This document shows positions 23,133-32,593 of a stretch of DNA of 64,000 nucleotides, in pieces (position 1 is the stretch's first letter; each line of letters begins with the position of its first letter). Made by a program: the position numbers and the translations under genes. Source of the stretch: CAWIJK01 sp963836375 (lineage in GTDB: Bacteria; Actinomycetota; Acidimicrobiia; Acidimicrobiales; RAAP-2); NCBI GenBank assembly GCA_963836375.1, contig CAWIJK010000004.1, positions 1,029,538-1,093,537 of the forward strand. Direction: 5' to 3'. The notes beneath the pieces were generated by a model. The model was not told where the DNA came from, did no database searches, and was given only the letters and a program-made list of their open reading frames with translations.

Positions 23133-24983
23133 TCACCCTCCGCGGGCCCAGAGCTCCTTTTCGATCCTCTCGACGGACTGCTCACCGAAGACCGCTCTAC
23201 ACCACACCTCGGCAGACCAGAGTCGAACCCGCAGGGAGCCTTCAGCGGATCCCAGTAGCTCCTCAAAATCTCGTTCTGGAATCTTGAAGACGTCTCGAAA
23301 CAGACCGTCGGCGAGGAATCCGAGATCGGCGGCATCCTCGATCCACTGCCCGGCATCGAAGTCCATGCCATAGATCTTCCGGCGATGGGCTATCGACCAC
23401 GGGAGTACCCGCTGTGCCAGGTCCCGCAAGATCCCTTTACTCCAGGGCACGACTCTCGCTTCGAGAGGGAGGTTGATCGCGAACTCCACGACCCTTGGAT
23501 CCAGATAGGGAACCCGCGCTTCAACGGACATCTGCATCATGTTCGCGTCCATGCGGTTCAAAAGGTGCGAAAGGGTAAAGTCCATCGCTTCGAGCAGTGA
23601 CTGCTCGTATTCCACTCGGGGATCATTGGATGTCGGATGTGGTGCCGCCGACGTAGAAGGACTTTGCTCGACTGAGCAGCTCGACTCTGCCACCTGAACC
23701 GCCCGAGACGGCAGCAGTCGGTCCAGTCGATTCCGAAGCCCTCTGAGAGAAAGCAAGGGATTCCCGAATAGCAGTGGTTCTATGCCCCGAATGAAGCGTT
23801 CGGTGGGACTGAGAACCGCAGAAAGCGGGTACTCATGTGGGCTGTTGTAGCCGGCGAAGAGTTCATCTGCCCCTTCTCCCGTGAGTAGGACCTTGATTCC
23901 CCGTCGGCGAGCTCGTCTGGCCATCTCGGCAATGCTCACCGAGCTTGCCGTGGCCAGTGGCGCTCCGAAGCGGAGGGTCGCAGAAACAAAGCCTGAACGC
24001 CAGTTGTCCTCGGTCACCTCTAGAAGGTCCAGCTCGATTCCCAGCCAATCAGCAACTCTTTGCGCGGCCGGACCTTCATCGAGAGCCGGATCCGCCTTGC
24101 ACCTCGCGCCGAACGCGAGAAGGCCTCCCTTCATCTCTGCGGCAAGAGCAGTGATGAGACTTGAATCAACTCCCCCCGAGCACAGGACCCCGATCGGGAC
24201 GTCTCCCAAAAGAGAGTCTTCAACTGCCGATCTGAGCACGGACTCGAGCTCGGAGACCAGGTCCGGCCGGGAGCTGGTCTGAAGGCGCGCCCGCTCGGGG
24301 ATCAGGACGTGGTCCGAGATGGAGTCCCACTCATGGCTGGTGGACGTCAGATCGTCTATGGAGATCTCCACATAGCTGCCTGGCGGCACTCGGTCGATCC
24401 CATCCTGGAGGGTGGCTGTTCCCCGGTAGCAGGACCAATCTGCTATCTCACGCCACCCGCCAGAGCGCGGGGGAGGATCGATGCCGACGGCCTGAAGGGC
24501 TCCCGGCTCGCTGGAGAACCAGACGCCTTCAGTGGTGTATGAGACGTAGAGGGGCTTGATACCGAATCTGTCGCGGGCCAACAAGACACGTCTCGCGTCA
24601 AGGTCGAGGAGCGCAAGGGCGAACTGGCCGTTGAGCCGGGAAAGGCAGCTGGGCCCCCAAAAGGCAAGGGCCTGGAGCAACGATGCGGTGTCCCCTTCGG
24701 AGACGAACTCGTCTGCCGCCATCTGTGCCCGCAATTCAGCATGGTTGAAAATCTCGCCGTTGTAAGAAAGCAGATGGCGGCCACCTGGATGGCGCATGGG
24801 CTGGTGAGCTCGCTCACTCACGTCCACGATTGCCAGGCGGGTGTGTACCAGCGCAACGTTCTCGACAATTTCGATCCCAGTGCCGTCCGGGCCGCGATGG
24901 GCTAAGGCATCGCGCATGGCCTGCAGCCGGTCCAAAGACGGCTTGACCCCCGGCCGGAGGACGCAACCCCCGATTCCACACAC
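23133..24983 (-). CDS. Asparagine synthetase-like glutamine amidotransferase (first copy)
   Basis: A 616-residue AsnB-type enzyme, last gene of the eight-gene operon and 3 bp after the adenylation gene. Cys2 of MCGIGG is the N-terminal glutaminase nucleophile, and RGPDG (about 30-34) and YNGEIFN (about 74-80) bind glutamine. The synthetase domain has the PPi-loop SGGVDSS (269-275) and TGEGADELFAGY. It should activate a carboxylate with ATP and amidate it with ammonia from glutamine. The nearby C-terminal half is longer and more divergent than housekeeping AsnB, and such proteins in polysaccharide or natural-product loci amidate other acids, so free aspartate is not assured as substrate. Confidence 0.87.
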   Translation of the reverse strand: MCGIGGCVLRPGVKPSLDRLQAMRDALAHRGPDGTGIEIVENVALVHTRLAIVDVSERAHQPMRHPGGRHLLSYNGEIFNHAELRAQMAADEFVSEGDTASLLQALAFWGPSCLSRLNGQFALALLDLDARRVLLARDRFGIKPLYVSYTTEGVWFSSEPGALQAVGIDPPPRSGGWREIADWSCYRGTATLQDGIDRVPPGSYVEISIDDLTSTSHEWDSISDHVLIPERARLQTSSRPDLVSELESVLRSAVEDSLLGDVPIGVLCSGGVDSSLITALAAEMKGGLLAFGARCKADPALDEGPAAQRVADWLGIELDLLEVTEDNWRSGFVSATLRFGAPLATASSVSIAEMARRARRRGIKVLLTGEGADELFAGYNSPHEYPLSAVLSPTERFIRGIEPLLFGNPLLSLRGLRNRLDRLLPSRAVQVAESSCSVEQSPSTSAAPHPTSNDPRVEYEQSLLEAMDFTLSHLLNRMDANMMQMSVEARVPYLDPRVVEFAINLPLEARVVPWSKGILRDLAQRVLPWSIAHRRKIYGMDFDAGQWIEDAADLGFLADGLFRDVFKIPERDFEELLGSAEGSLRVRLWSAEVWCRAVFGEQSVERIEKELWARGG

Positions 24984-24986
24984 CGG

Positions 24987-26579
24987 TCAGCGGCCTCCTG
25001 CAGAAATGCCAGCTCCAGCTCGCGGCGCTGGGCCTAACCCAGCCCTTTTGAGGAGTAATGACTCGTCGATCTTGTTGGACGTGGTCAGAGGGAGTGTATC
25101 CACCAACTCGAAGCGATCGGGAATCATTGTCGCTGGGACCTGTGTACGGACCTCGACCCGTAATTGCTGGGGAGATCTGGTTTGCTCTGGAACGACAAAA
25201 GCGACAATTCCGAGTTGTCCCGAATCATCAAACGCAGAGCAGACAGCGGCGCTGACTCCGGATAAGTTTTGCACCGTCTTTGTCAACTCCACCAATGAGA
25301 TTCGGACGCCGTTTCGCTTGACCACCCGGTCAGCGCGATCGAAATACACGTAGAGTCCCTGGTGGTCCCGGAAGACCAGGTCGCCGGTCTTGTAGACGGT
25401 CTCCCCCCCGATGACGTCATCGCGGATGACCTGAGTCGTCAAGGTGGGTTCCCCGAGATAACCGATCATCAGCTGCTTGCCCCCGACGTAGAGTTCCCCG
25501 ATCACGTTCGAATCTCCGATGATCTGACCGTTCGCGTCGATGATGTGAAACGACGTGCCAGGGTGTGGGAGGCCGATTGGCACGTGACCACCAGCAACGA
25601 GATCCGGTGTGAGTTCAAAGTCCGTGACGGCAATTGTGGTTTCGGTGGGCCCGTACCGATTGAACAGCCGGATTCCGGGAATCGCCGTCCAGAGGACTTG
25701 AGCGTCCGCCACAGACAACGCCTCTCCCCCGAGAGCGATGATCTCGAGCCTCGTAGAGGCCAGACATTCGAGCTTCTTACTGGCGCAGAGGAGCCGAAGA
25801 TAGCTTGGGGAAAAGCTTGCGTAGGTAATATTCTCATCGGCAATCGCCGCAAAGAATGTTCGCGGAAACAACAAGGCGTCCCTCGGACGCATAACCGTAG
25901 AACCCCCGGCGACCAAGGTGGAGAAGAGCGTCGCATAGGAGCCGTCAAAGTGGAACGGGGAGACGCAAAGTGCCCTGGTTTGCGGGCCGAGGTCCAGAGC
26001 CTTGGCCGCGGCGAGCACGGCAGTTGCAAATGCCTTGCAGCTGACCTGGACTCCCTTGGGAGTACCGGTGGTTCCTGACGTGTAGATGACGTAGGCCGCT
26101 CGGCCAGGGATCTCGGGTACGGGCGGTTGCGGTGACCGAGGAGCCGGCTCAAGGAGCTCTGAGATGTCGACCGATCGATATTGATCCAGTGAGTCCGGAA
26201 GAGCCGGCACATCCTCGCCCCTCGTTGCCTTGATCACCAACGAGGGGCGGCAGTCATCGAGAATCAGCCGGTGTCGAGCTTCAGGATCGCCGACTGCGAG
26301 GGGGATGAAGGTGGCCCCGGCCCAGAGCGAGCCCAGAGCGGCGAGGAGGAAGTCGACCGAATTCGGCACGTGCAGTGCGACTCTGTCACCCTCTCGCACA
26401 CCGCGCTCAGCGAGTCTCAGACCAACGGTTCCAGCGGCATCGCACAGTTCCCGATAGGTGAGGTGCTTCGCCAGGTCCTTGGCCGCTGGGTGGAAGGGCT
26501 GTGATGAGCCGTGCTTCAGTACTTCAGCGAGGACACCATTCTCCACCGTTGGCGAAAAAGAACGAATGAGAGTACTCAT
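24987..26579 (-). CDS. Stand-alone amino-acid adenylation enzyme (NRPS A-domain-like)
   Basis: About 530 residues. It activates a carboxylic acid as AMP ester and probably loads it on a carrier protein. Landmarks: A3 YTSGTTGTPKG (166-176), A4 region FDGSYATLF, A5 NRYGPTE, A7 YKTGD, A8 DRVVKRNGVRI and the A10 lysine in SNKIDE. Asp212, in FDGS, matches the aspartate that binds the alpha-amino group in amino-acid-specific A domains, so an amino acid is a likely substrate. There is no carrier, condensation or thioesterase domain. ATG 26579 is preferred; the frame extends to 26606, which would overlap the preceding gene by 20 bp. The ACP at 5407-5658 is the obvious partner but is not adjacent. Confidence 0.87.
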   Translation of the reverse strand: MSTLIRSFSPTVENGVLAEVLKHGSSQPFHPAAKDLAKHLTYRELCDAAGTVGLRLAERGVREGDRVALHVPNSVDFLLAALGSLWAGATFIPLAVGDPEARHRLILDDCRPSLVIKATRGEDVPALPDSLDQYRSVDISELLEPAPRSPQPPVPEIPGRAAYVIYTSGTTGTPKGVQVSCKAFATAVLAAAKALDLGPQTRALCVSPFHFDGSYATLFSTLVAGGSTVMRPRDALLFPRTFFAAIADENITYASFSPSYLRLLCASKKLECLASTRLEIIALGGEALSVADAQVLWTAIPGIRLFNRYGPTETTIAVTDFELTPDLVAGGHVPIGLPHPGTSFHIIDANGQIIGDSNVIGELYVGGKQLMIGYLGEPTLTTQVIRDDVIGGETVYKTGDLVFRDHQGLYVYFDRADRVVKRNGVRISLVELTKTVQNLSGVSAAVCSAFDDSGQLGIVAFVVPEQTRSPQQLRVEVRTQVPATMIPDRFELVDTLPLTTSNKIDESLLLKRAGLGPAPRAGAGISAGGR

Positions 26580-26586
26580 CACACAT

Positions 26587-28401
26587 TTAGCCGATGAACG
26601 ACTCAACGCAGGCCTGGGCGTCGAGAACTGCTCGCATGCGACTGCGGGGGGACGGAAGGTAGTGCGTGAAGTATCGAGCTCCCTCGGTCAAGACACCCAA
26701 GAGGGAGACGTTGGGTTGCATACGCCCCTCGGCGTCGAACGGGTGGAACTCCCCATTGATCGCGACACTGCCTACTGGCGTATCCCCATAGGTCAACTGT
26801 GTCAATCGACCCTTCACATACAGACGCTTCAAGAGTGGGGAAGCGGACCGGGCGAGAGAAGGCAGGTCGAGGTGGCCGCGTATCGCACCACCGACCGTGG
26901 CGGTCGAAAGTCGATTCAAGCGTGTGGACCGGACGAAAACGCGGCCTTCAGGGGTGGTGGAGACGTCCGGGTCAGGGCCGAAGGGGATTCTAACGACTCC
27001 AGCATCCATCAGAGCCAGAAGCTGTTGCGAGCGAATCGGAGGAGGCCCCGCCTCCAGCCGGTTGATCCGACCGCGAACGTTGCTCTGGAAATCGATGTAC
27101 GAGTCGAGGGATAGCCCGCCGAACTCGATGACAGAGCGAATACGATCCCGCAGAATTCTCAGTACTTCGTGAGCAGCCTTGACAGGGCTTCCGCCTTCAG
27201 TGAGCGCCTCACTCAAGTCAGTCTCGATCATGTCGTACACGCTTGCTTCGTAGTCTCGACTCGATTCATACGGGTCGGACGAGTTTGTGAAGAGGTGTTC
27301 GGCTGGGTCAAAACGCCCATAGCCGACCTCGAGGTCCTCTATGGTCGAGTCAAATCGGCCGTTTCCCCAGGAGGTTTTTAGCCTGCTGCGGACGGAAGAC
27401 GATTCCTCCCGCCCTCCCCGTAGCAGTGCGGCGTGAGTGTGATAGCGGACTTTCATTTCGGCATAGATGAGCGGGAGTATGTCCCTTCGGAAGTCGACGG
27501 GGTGGCGCATCGTCCCGTTGGAGTTGCCCCCGGCAACAGATGCAAACGCGCATGGGGTGCAGATGAGTGCTTCATAGTCACCGTATGGATCGACGCCATG
27601 GGCTGATTTGGCGCAATACGGCACGCCGGAGCGCGAGTAGAGATAGATGACGGGTTCCAGGCCACTTCTGAGGTATCGCTTTCGAGGTCCGCAGCCGGTA
27701 TAGGACCCGCCACGCCCAAGTGTGAGTGCCGTGAGCAGGTCATAGCTCACAAGCCCCATCCCGGCGATTGCGATGGGAGAATCAGCGGGTACCGAACGAT
27801 CGAACCATTCCACGGGGTACGGGCGCTGAAACTTCACGGCGCCAGCGAGTGCCGGCGTTTCAACGTTCCAGGTGTGACCGGACGTGAGGACCACGTGATC
27901 GACCCGCAGTGTCACACCAGAGTCAAGTACGACCCGTTCTCCACCAGCAGAATCAGCGATGATATCGATTGCGGATGCATCGTGATGGACGATCTCGATG
28001 TTCGTCGGCGCATCATCGAGGAGCGTTCGGTAGAACCAGCTTAGGTATTCTCCCATTAGACGGCGGGGGAGATAGTCGGTCGGTTGGATGGGAACGCCGG
28101 TGGAGCCTACGACGCAGTCCTGACCCACCCATCGGTAACCACTTCGAGCAGCCCATTCGTAGAGGCCGACAGCGTACGGGCGGTCGGCATCCTCGGGTGA
28201 CGCACACAGCGATATTTGACTGCAGGCGTTGTTCATCACCAGGTAGTCCGGTTGGAAAGCGCCGTAGACACCGCCGCCGATGGCACCGGGCTGAATGACG
28301 TGGGTGCGAACAAAACCCGAAGTCTGACGAGCCCGACTCACGGTCCGCTCCAATACTGAAAGCCCCCAGGAGCCCAGCCCGATAATGGCGAATTCCGTCA
28401 T
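26587..28401 (-). CDS. FAD/NAD(P)-binding protein (NAD_binding_9-type)
   Basis: A 604-residue predicted flavoprotein. The N-terminus MTEFAIIGLGSWGLSVLERT is a dinucleotide-binding Rossmann start. The following pattern PGAIGGGVYGAFQPDYLVMNNA, the FRRDILPLIY region and VLTSGHTWN fit the PF13454 FAD-NAD(P) family, whose members often sit in siderophore and other small-molecule clusters. It may oxidise or hydroxylate an amino-acid intermediate, but no specific reaction can be deduced. Its ATG overlaps the stop of the upstream MetY-like gene (28398-28401, ATGA), so the two are translationally coupled. Confidence 0.75.
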   Translation of the reverse strand: MTEFAIIGLGSWGLSVLERTVSRARQTSGFVRTHVIQPGAIGGGVYGAFQPDYLVMNNACSQISLCASPEDADRPYAVGLYEWAARSGYRWVGQDCVVGSTGVPIQPTDYLPRRLMGEYLSWFYRTLLDDAPTNIEIVHHDASAIDIIADSAGGERVVLDSGVTLRVDHVVLTSGHTWNVETPALAGAVKFQRPYPVEWFDRSVPADSPIAIAGMGLVSYDLLTALTLGRGGSYTGCGPRKRYLRSGLEPVIYLYSRSGVPYCAKSAHGVDPYGDYEALICTPCAFASVAGGNSNGTMRHPVDFRRDILPLIYAEMKVRYHTHAALLRGGREESSSVRSRLKTSWGNGRFDSTIEDLEVGYGRFDPAEHLFTNSSDPYESSRDYEASVYDMIETDLSEALTEGGSPVKAAHEVLRILRDRIRSVIEFGGLSLDSYIDFQSNVRGRINRLEAGPPPIRSQQLLALMDAGVVRIPFGPDPDVSTTPEGRVFVRSTRLNRLSTATVGGAIRGHLDLPSLARSASPLLKRLYVKGRLTQLTYGDTPVGSVAINGEFHPFDAEGRMQPNVSLLGVLTEGARYFTHYLPSPRSRMRAVLDAQACVESFIG

Positions 28402-29690
28402 GTCGGCACCGGCGTCTGGGTTGTGGCTTTGGTCAGGGCCTGATCGAGGTCAGAGAGAAGATCGTCCACATGCTCCAGACCGATCGAAAGACGGATGGTC
28501 TCCGGTCGTATCCCAGCCTTTTCGAGTTCAGTGGGTGAAAGCTGCCTATGCGTCGTGGACGCCGGATGACTGACCAAGGACTTGGCGTCTCCGAGATTGA
28601 CAAGCCGCTTGAACAGCTGGGTCGCGTCAAAGAACGACAGCCCGGCCCGGAAACCGCCTACTACACCAAAGGTGATGATGGAAGGACACCGGTCCCCCAG
28701 GTAGCGCTGACGGAGTTCGCGATATGGATTATCCGGAAAGCCAAGGAAGTTCACCCAGTCGACCCGAGGGTCTTCGGCAAGATAAGAGGCAATTGCCCGG
28801 GCATTTGACTCGTGACGTTCGAGACGCACGGCAAGCGTCTCCAAGCCCTGGAGCAGCTGGAAGGCGCTGAATGGTGAAAGTGTGGCCCCAGTGTTGCGTA
28901 GAGAGACACTTCGGGCTCGAACTGCGAATGCCCTACCGGGAAAGTCTCTGGCGAACACGACGTTGTGGAACGCAGGTTCGGGAGTGTTGAACAGAGAGAA
29001 GCGGTCTGGTTGGTCCGTCCAGTCGAAGGTGCCCCCGTCGACGACCACCCCGCCCAGAGTGGTTCCGTGGCCACCGACGAATTTGGTGAGGGAGTGCACC
29101 ACAACATCTGCCCCGTAGTTGACTGGCTTCAGCATGATTGGAGTGGGCACGGTGTTGTCAACAATCAAAGGAACTCCGCGTTCGTGTGCCAGTGCCGAGA
29201 CAGTTTCGAGGTCGACCACATTTCCCGCCGGGTTGCCTACGGTCTCGCAGAACACGGCGCATGTGCGGTTATCGAAAAGTGGCTCCATGGAGTGCGCCTG
29301 GTCATCTTCAGCAAAACGCACCTCAATCCCGAGCTCAGGTAGCACATGCGCGAAATAGGTGAACGTCGCACCATAGAGCTGGGGAGCGACCACGATGTTC
29401 GCTCCTGCTTTGGCCACGGTCATCACGGCGGCACTTATGGCCGCCATGCCGGACGCAAATGAGACAGCCGCCGATCCACTTTCCAGAGCTGCCATCCGCT
29501 GCTCAAGTACATCGTTGGTGGGATTGTTGATCCGGTTGTAATGGAAGCCCGGCACCGCCAGATCGAACACCATCCCGGCATGCTCAGCATTTTCAAAGTC
29601 GTGAGCAACCGTCTGATAGATAGGCACCGCCACGGCACGGGTGGCGTCGGCGCCATATCCACCGTGGATGGCAATGGTTTCATCGTGCAT
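28398..29690 (-). CDS. O-acylhomoserine sulfhydrylase-like PLP enzyme (MetY family)
   Basis: A 430-residue enzyme of the Cys/Met metabolism PLP family with the fold-I signature. Lys203 in HSLTKFVGGHGTT is the Schiff-base lysine. Other marks are YNRINNPTND near 51-60 and the SFASGMAAI phosphate-cup region. MetY normally replaces the acyl group of O-acetyl- or O-succinylhomoserine with sulfide to give homocysteine; relatives in secondary metabolism use other nucleophiles for gamma-substitution. Length and motifs fit MetY. It overlaps the MetA-like gene by 11 bp, so substrate supply and use are coupled. Within a surface-polymer operon a non-methionine role is plausible. Confidence 0.9.
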   Translation of the reverse strand: MHDETIAIHGGYGADATRAVAVPIYQTVAHDFENAEHAGMVFDLAVPGFHYNRINNPTNDVLEQRMAALESGSAAVSFASGMAAISAAVMTVAKAGANIVVAPQLYGATFTYFAHVLPELGIEVRFAEDDQAHSMEPLFDNRTCAVFCETVGNPAGNVVDLETVSALAHERGVPLIVDNTVPTPIMLKPVNYGADVVVHSLTKFVGGHGTTLGGVVVDGGTFDWTDQPDRFSLFNTPEPAFHNVVFARDFPGRAFAVRARSVSLRNTGATLSPFSAFQLLQGLETLAVRLERHESNARAIASYLAEDPRVDWVNFLGFPDNPYRELRQRYLGDRCPSIITFGVVGGFRAGLSFFDATQLFKRLVNLGDAKSLVSHPASTTHRQLSPTELEKAGIRPETIRLSIGLEHVDDLLSDLDQALTKATTQTPVPT

Positions 29691-30651
29691 TTGTCATCTC
29701 TTTTTGTCGCTGTACCAGCCTCAGCCAATTCGTGAAGAAGCGGATCGCTGCGGTTTTCCATGGCCACTCAATACGGTGAGCAACCTGCTCGAATTCGAAT
29801 GAATCGAACAGCGTTGCCTCCTTGTACCCCTCGAGCAGTCGTCCATGGAGAGCTACCAATTCGGCCCTGTCCATCGCAGCGACGCAGTTGGTGGGGAGCG
29901 GCGGCAACTGATGCCTGCGGCCGTCAATGAAACGCTCCACGTCCCGTCGATATTCTCTGAGCAGACTCGACGGGGAATATTCTGGGTGACCCTGAAGGAG
30001 AAGTAGTTCGGTGTCCCTTACGTTCTTCGAAGCGACACTCCAACCGTGTTGGTTCGACCCGATGACCACCTGATATCCAGCGCGCTCCGCACTCGATACT
30101 GAGACCTCGTTCAGTCGGGAATGAGGAAGGAGCAAAGGCTCGTCGATCCCGTCGGTGATCGGGTGAGTTCCCACGATCTTCTGGGGAAAGACACCGGTGC
30201 ATTTTTCCGCCAAGGGTGTTCGGACCACGTCGTCCAGAAGTTGCATGGCGGCGTGAGCCGATAGACACGAAAGCAACACCGAACTGGTGCTACCCACGGA
30301 GGTCTCGATTAGTCGTGCCAGTTCATCCCAGTAAGTCTCGTCGGAAAGAGTCGCCGCCAGGGGCTCGGATCCGGTGACAATCAGCGCGTCCGGGGGTGAA
30401 GCCCAGATGTCATCAATTGGTTTGTAGTCCGGTGGAATCCGATGGGAAGACTGTCCCTGCCGAACGCCGGCCATAAAGTATTTGCGCACGTCGACGGACA
30501 GAGTCCCGGACCCCGACGTGATGAGACCGAGAAACTGCCTCTCTGTCGAGAGGAAGGCCGAATCGGGCATGTTGTTCACAAACGCGATCGATAGCTTGGA
30601 GGCCTGTGGCTCCAGGAGGGTCAAGGAACCCTGGCGTGAGTGCGATGTCAT
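29680..30651 (-). CDS. Homoserine O-acyltransferase (MetA/HTS family)
   Basis: A 323-residue enzyme of the MetA type, not MetX (alpha/beta hydrolase). Cys129 (SCLSAHAA) and the pair His222/Glu224 (QGHPEYS) match the E. coli MetA triad Cys142/His235/Glu237, and LIVTGSEP near 90-97 is a family signature. It should acylate the hydroxyl of homoserine using acetyl- or succinyl-CoA. ATG 30651 is chosen over the more upstream frame start at 30774 because it leaves a clean 10-bp gap after the ATP-grasp gene and begins just before the conserved fold. It feeds the MetY-like enzyme encoded directly downstream. Confidence 0.88.
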   Translation of the reverse strand: MTSHSRQGSLTLLEPQASKLSIAFVNNMPDSAFLSTERQFLGLITSGSGTLSVDVRKYFMAGVRQGQSSHRIPPDYKPIDDIWASPPDALIVTGSEPLAATLSDETYWDELARLIETSVGSTSSVLLSCLSAHAAMQLLDDVVRTPLAEKCTGVFPQKIVGTHPITDGIDEPLLLPHSRLNEVSVSSAERAGYQVVIGSNQHGWSVASKNVRDTELLLLQGHPEYSPSSLLREYRRDVERFIDGRRHQLPPLPTNCVAAMDRAELVALHGRLLEGYKEATLFDSFEFEQVAHRIEWPWKTAAIRFFTNWLRLVQRQKEMTNAR

Positions 30652-30661
30652 CGGCGAAGCC

Positions 30662-31996
30662 TCAGATCGAGTAGGTGACCGAAATCTCGTCCTGGAGAAG
30701 TTTCTCCACGGCCTGCAGTTCTTCGTAGCTTTCGACTGATCCGAGCACTGAGAGGATGTAGTTTCGGGTCCCATCTCTCCAGTCGATGTCTGCTCCGGGT
30801 CCTTGATGAATGCTGATGCTGTCCGCCCCAGAGCGCCTAGCGAACGTCTCGATTCCGTCGATGGCGGCCACGCTCGCTGTCACCGCCGGCGGCTGGAGAA
30901 AGAATCGATATCCGATTCGGTCAGTCGGCAATGTTCCGTGCAACGATGCCGGTTGGCCAAGGGCCATTCGAAGCGTGGCGGCAAGCAACGAGACTCCGGT
31001 CGCTCGTTTGAGCATCTCGGGAACTCCCCCACCGACCCGGCCATTGATTTCGATGACCCGGGGTCCCTCGGGGGTGAACTTGACCTCGGTATGAAGGCAG
31101 CCAGTCTCGATTTCAAGCGCAGTGATGGCCTGGGTACACAATTTGAGAACGTCGGCCTTTTCCTTCGCTTGAAGATCGGCGGGGATGAAGAATCCCGTCT
31201 CGCGGAAATTGGGCGCCAGGGGGAAGCGACCGGTGAGCGCGAGATGGTCAAGTTCCCCTCGAGATACGATGGTCTCAACCGAGAGGTACGCGGCATAGGG
31301 ACCCCCGGTTCGTGTCGGGTCGTCTGGCAGGTAATCCTCAATTACCATCTCGGGTCGCCTAGGCCCTAGACCGTCCAGGAACGCCGCCGCCCGTGCCGCG
31401 TCCGAAGCCAGCAGCATGAAGCGACTACCCTGAGCCGACCGAGGTTTAAGAATGGCCGGCCACACCTGGGCGTCGGTGTTGGCGATCGCGATCTCGCCAG
31501 GCTCTGCAGAGAGCACCTGACACGCCGGGACGGAGAGGCCGGCTTCTTTTAAACGCCGGCGCTGGGTGGCCTTGTCAATCAGTAGTTCGGCGGTGGCTGG
31601 TGAACAGAACGGCAAACCCAGAAACTCCGCCAGCTCTGCAAGCTCGACCATGCCTGCGTCGAGGTAGGTCACCAGCCCGTCCGGCTTGTGGATCCGGACT
31701 CGCCGGTGAAATTCGGTTCGGTCGATTCCGCTGCGATCGATAACGCATCCGAATCGACGCAGCAGTGGAGTCATCTGAGCCATCTCTGGAAGCGAACCGT
31801 CAACAATCCAGAGGAGATCACAGATACCGACCGCGGTCTCCGCCAATTGCATGACGGGCACGCAACGAGGGCCGTAGCCAATGGCGACGAGCGGCCGAGC
31901 ACGGCGAGGCTGGGCGACGTCGGGGAGCGGCTGCGGGTCTTGGTTCGTAAGACCCGCAATGTCTTCAACGACCACAGTCACGAACCTTGTCCACAC
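30662..31996 (-). CDS. ATP-grasp ligase
   Basis: A 444-residue cytoplasmic enzyme with an ATP-grasp fold, expected to join a carboxylate to an amine with ATP. The N-terminal domain starts at RPLVAIGYGPRCVPVMQL. ATP-binding and metal motifs include VWPAILKPRSAQGSRFMLL, EMVIEDYLPDD and TEVKFTPEGPRVIEINGRVGGG, the last giving the Glu/Asn metal ligands. Overall layout resembles BL00235-type L-amino acid ligases and carbamoyl-phosphate synthetase-like proteins. It may build a dipeptide or amide in the pathway. The first 40 residues from GTG 31996 look weakly conserved, so the start is uncertain. Confidence 0.82.
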   Translation of the reverse strand: MWTRFVTVVVEDIAGLTNQDPQPLPDVAQPRRARPLVAIGYGPRCVPVMQLAETAVGICDLLWIVDGSLPEMAQMTPLLRRFGCVIDRSGIDRTEFHRRVRIHKPDGLVTYLDAGMVELAELAEFLGLPFCSPATAELLIDKATQRRRLKEAGLSVPACQVLSAEPGEIAIANTDAQVWPAILKPRSAQGSRFMLLASDAARAAAFLDGLGPRRPEMVIEDYLPDDPTRTGGPYAAYLSVETIVSRGELDHLALTGRFPLAPNFRETGFFIPADLQAKEKADVLKLCTQAITALEIETGCLHTEVKFTPEGPRVIEINGRVGGGVPEMLKRATGVSLLAATLRMALGQPASLHGTLPTDRIGYRFFLQPPAVTASVAAIDGIETFARRSGADSISIHQGPGADIDWRDGTRNYILSVLGSVESYEELQAVEKLLQDEISVTYSI

Positions 31997-32065
31997 GTCG
32001 CCAGGAGAAGGTCTCTGGACAATCTCCCGTCATCGTCCCAATGCTCCACCACGGCGCCGAACCGT

Positions 32066-32593
32066 TCATAGCGACCCAGGATCACGAGATCCCGACAGAG
32101 CCACTTTGTCGGGGCTCGAGGCGCTGAAGGTAATGACGACCGCCATCGCCAGGTCACCTTCGTGGGTGAGACTCAAACTCAGGGGGTGGAGGATCCCCTC
32201 GGTTGCGGCCATGACCAGGGCTGAACCGCCGAGGGTCATCTCGCACCAACCAGTCGGATGCCGGCGTACCTCCATGTCGGTCCACGCTGGCTGAAACGTG
32301 GAGACCCGTAGCACCTTGAGAGTGGCTTCTTTGGCCGCGAATCTGGCCGCTAACCGCTCGCAAGAAAGAGGTCCATGTTCGCTCTCGCAGCACGCGAGTT
32401 CGTGAGCCGTGAAGATCCGCTTGAGATATCGATCCCCAAACCGAGCGACGGACTGGCGAACCTGAGACACCACTGTGACGTCGACGCCCACCCTGATGGC
32501 CGAGGAGAGCCAGCCGTTGTCCACCTGTGAACGAGACGAATGCGAATCGCCGCTCGAAGGTGTCTGTGATTTGTTCCCTAGGCGGCGTGTCAT
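32066..32593 (-). CDS. Holo-ACP synthase-type phosphopantetheinyl transferase
   Basis: A 175-residue AcpS-type enzyme that moves phosphopantetheine from CoA to an ACP serine. Both family motifs are visible: VGVDVTVVSQV (the Asp binds Mg) and ERLAARFAAKEATLKVL (the Glu binds Mg, and the KEA core). It has an N-terminal extension of about 35 residues compared with housekeeping AcpS, and SLSLTHEGDLAMAVVI fits the C-terminal SISH-type region with Thr-His in place of Ser-His. Its ATG overlaps the stop of the alpha/beta hydrolase gene (32590-32593). A dedicated enzyme of this kind in the operon supports an active carrier-protein step with the ACP at 5407-5658. Confidence 0.87.
   Translation of the reverse strand: MTRRLGNKSQTPSSGDSHSSRSQVDNGWLSSAIRVGVDVTVVSQVRQSVARFGDRYLKRIFTAHELACCESEHGPLSCERLAARFAAKEATLKVLRVSTFQPAWTDMEVRRHPTGWCEMTLGGSALVMAATEGILHPLSLSLTHEGDLAMAVVITFSASSPDKVALSGSRDPGSL

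Noticed and set aside
24556..24563. TTGATACC, close to the TGTATCAA motif
   Set aside because: It lies inside the AsnB gene and encodes the conserved FGIKPLY stretch, so it is explained by coding.
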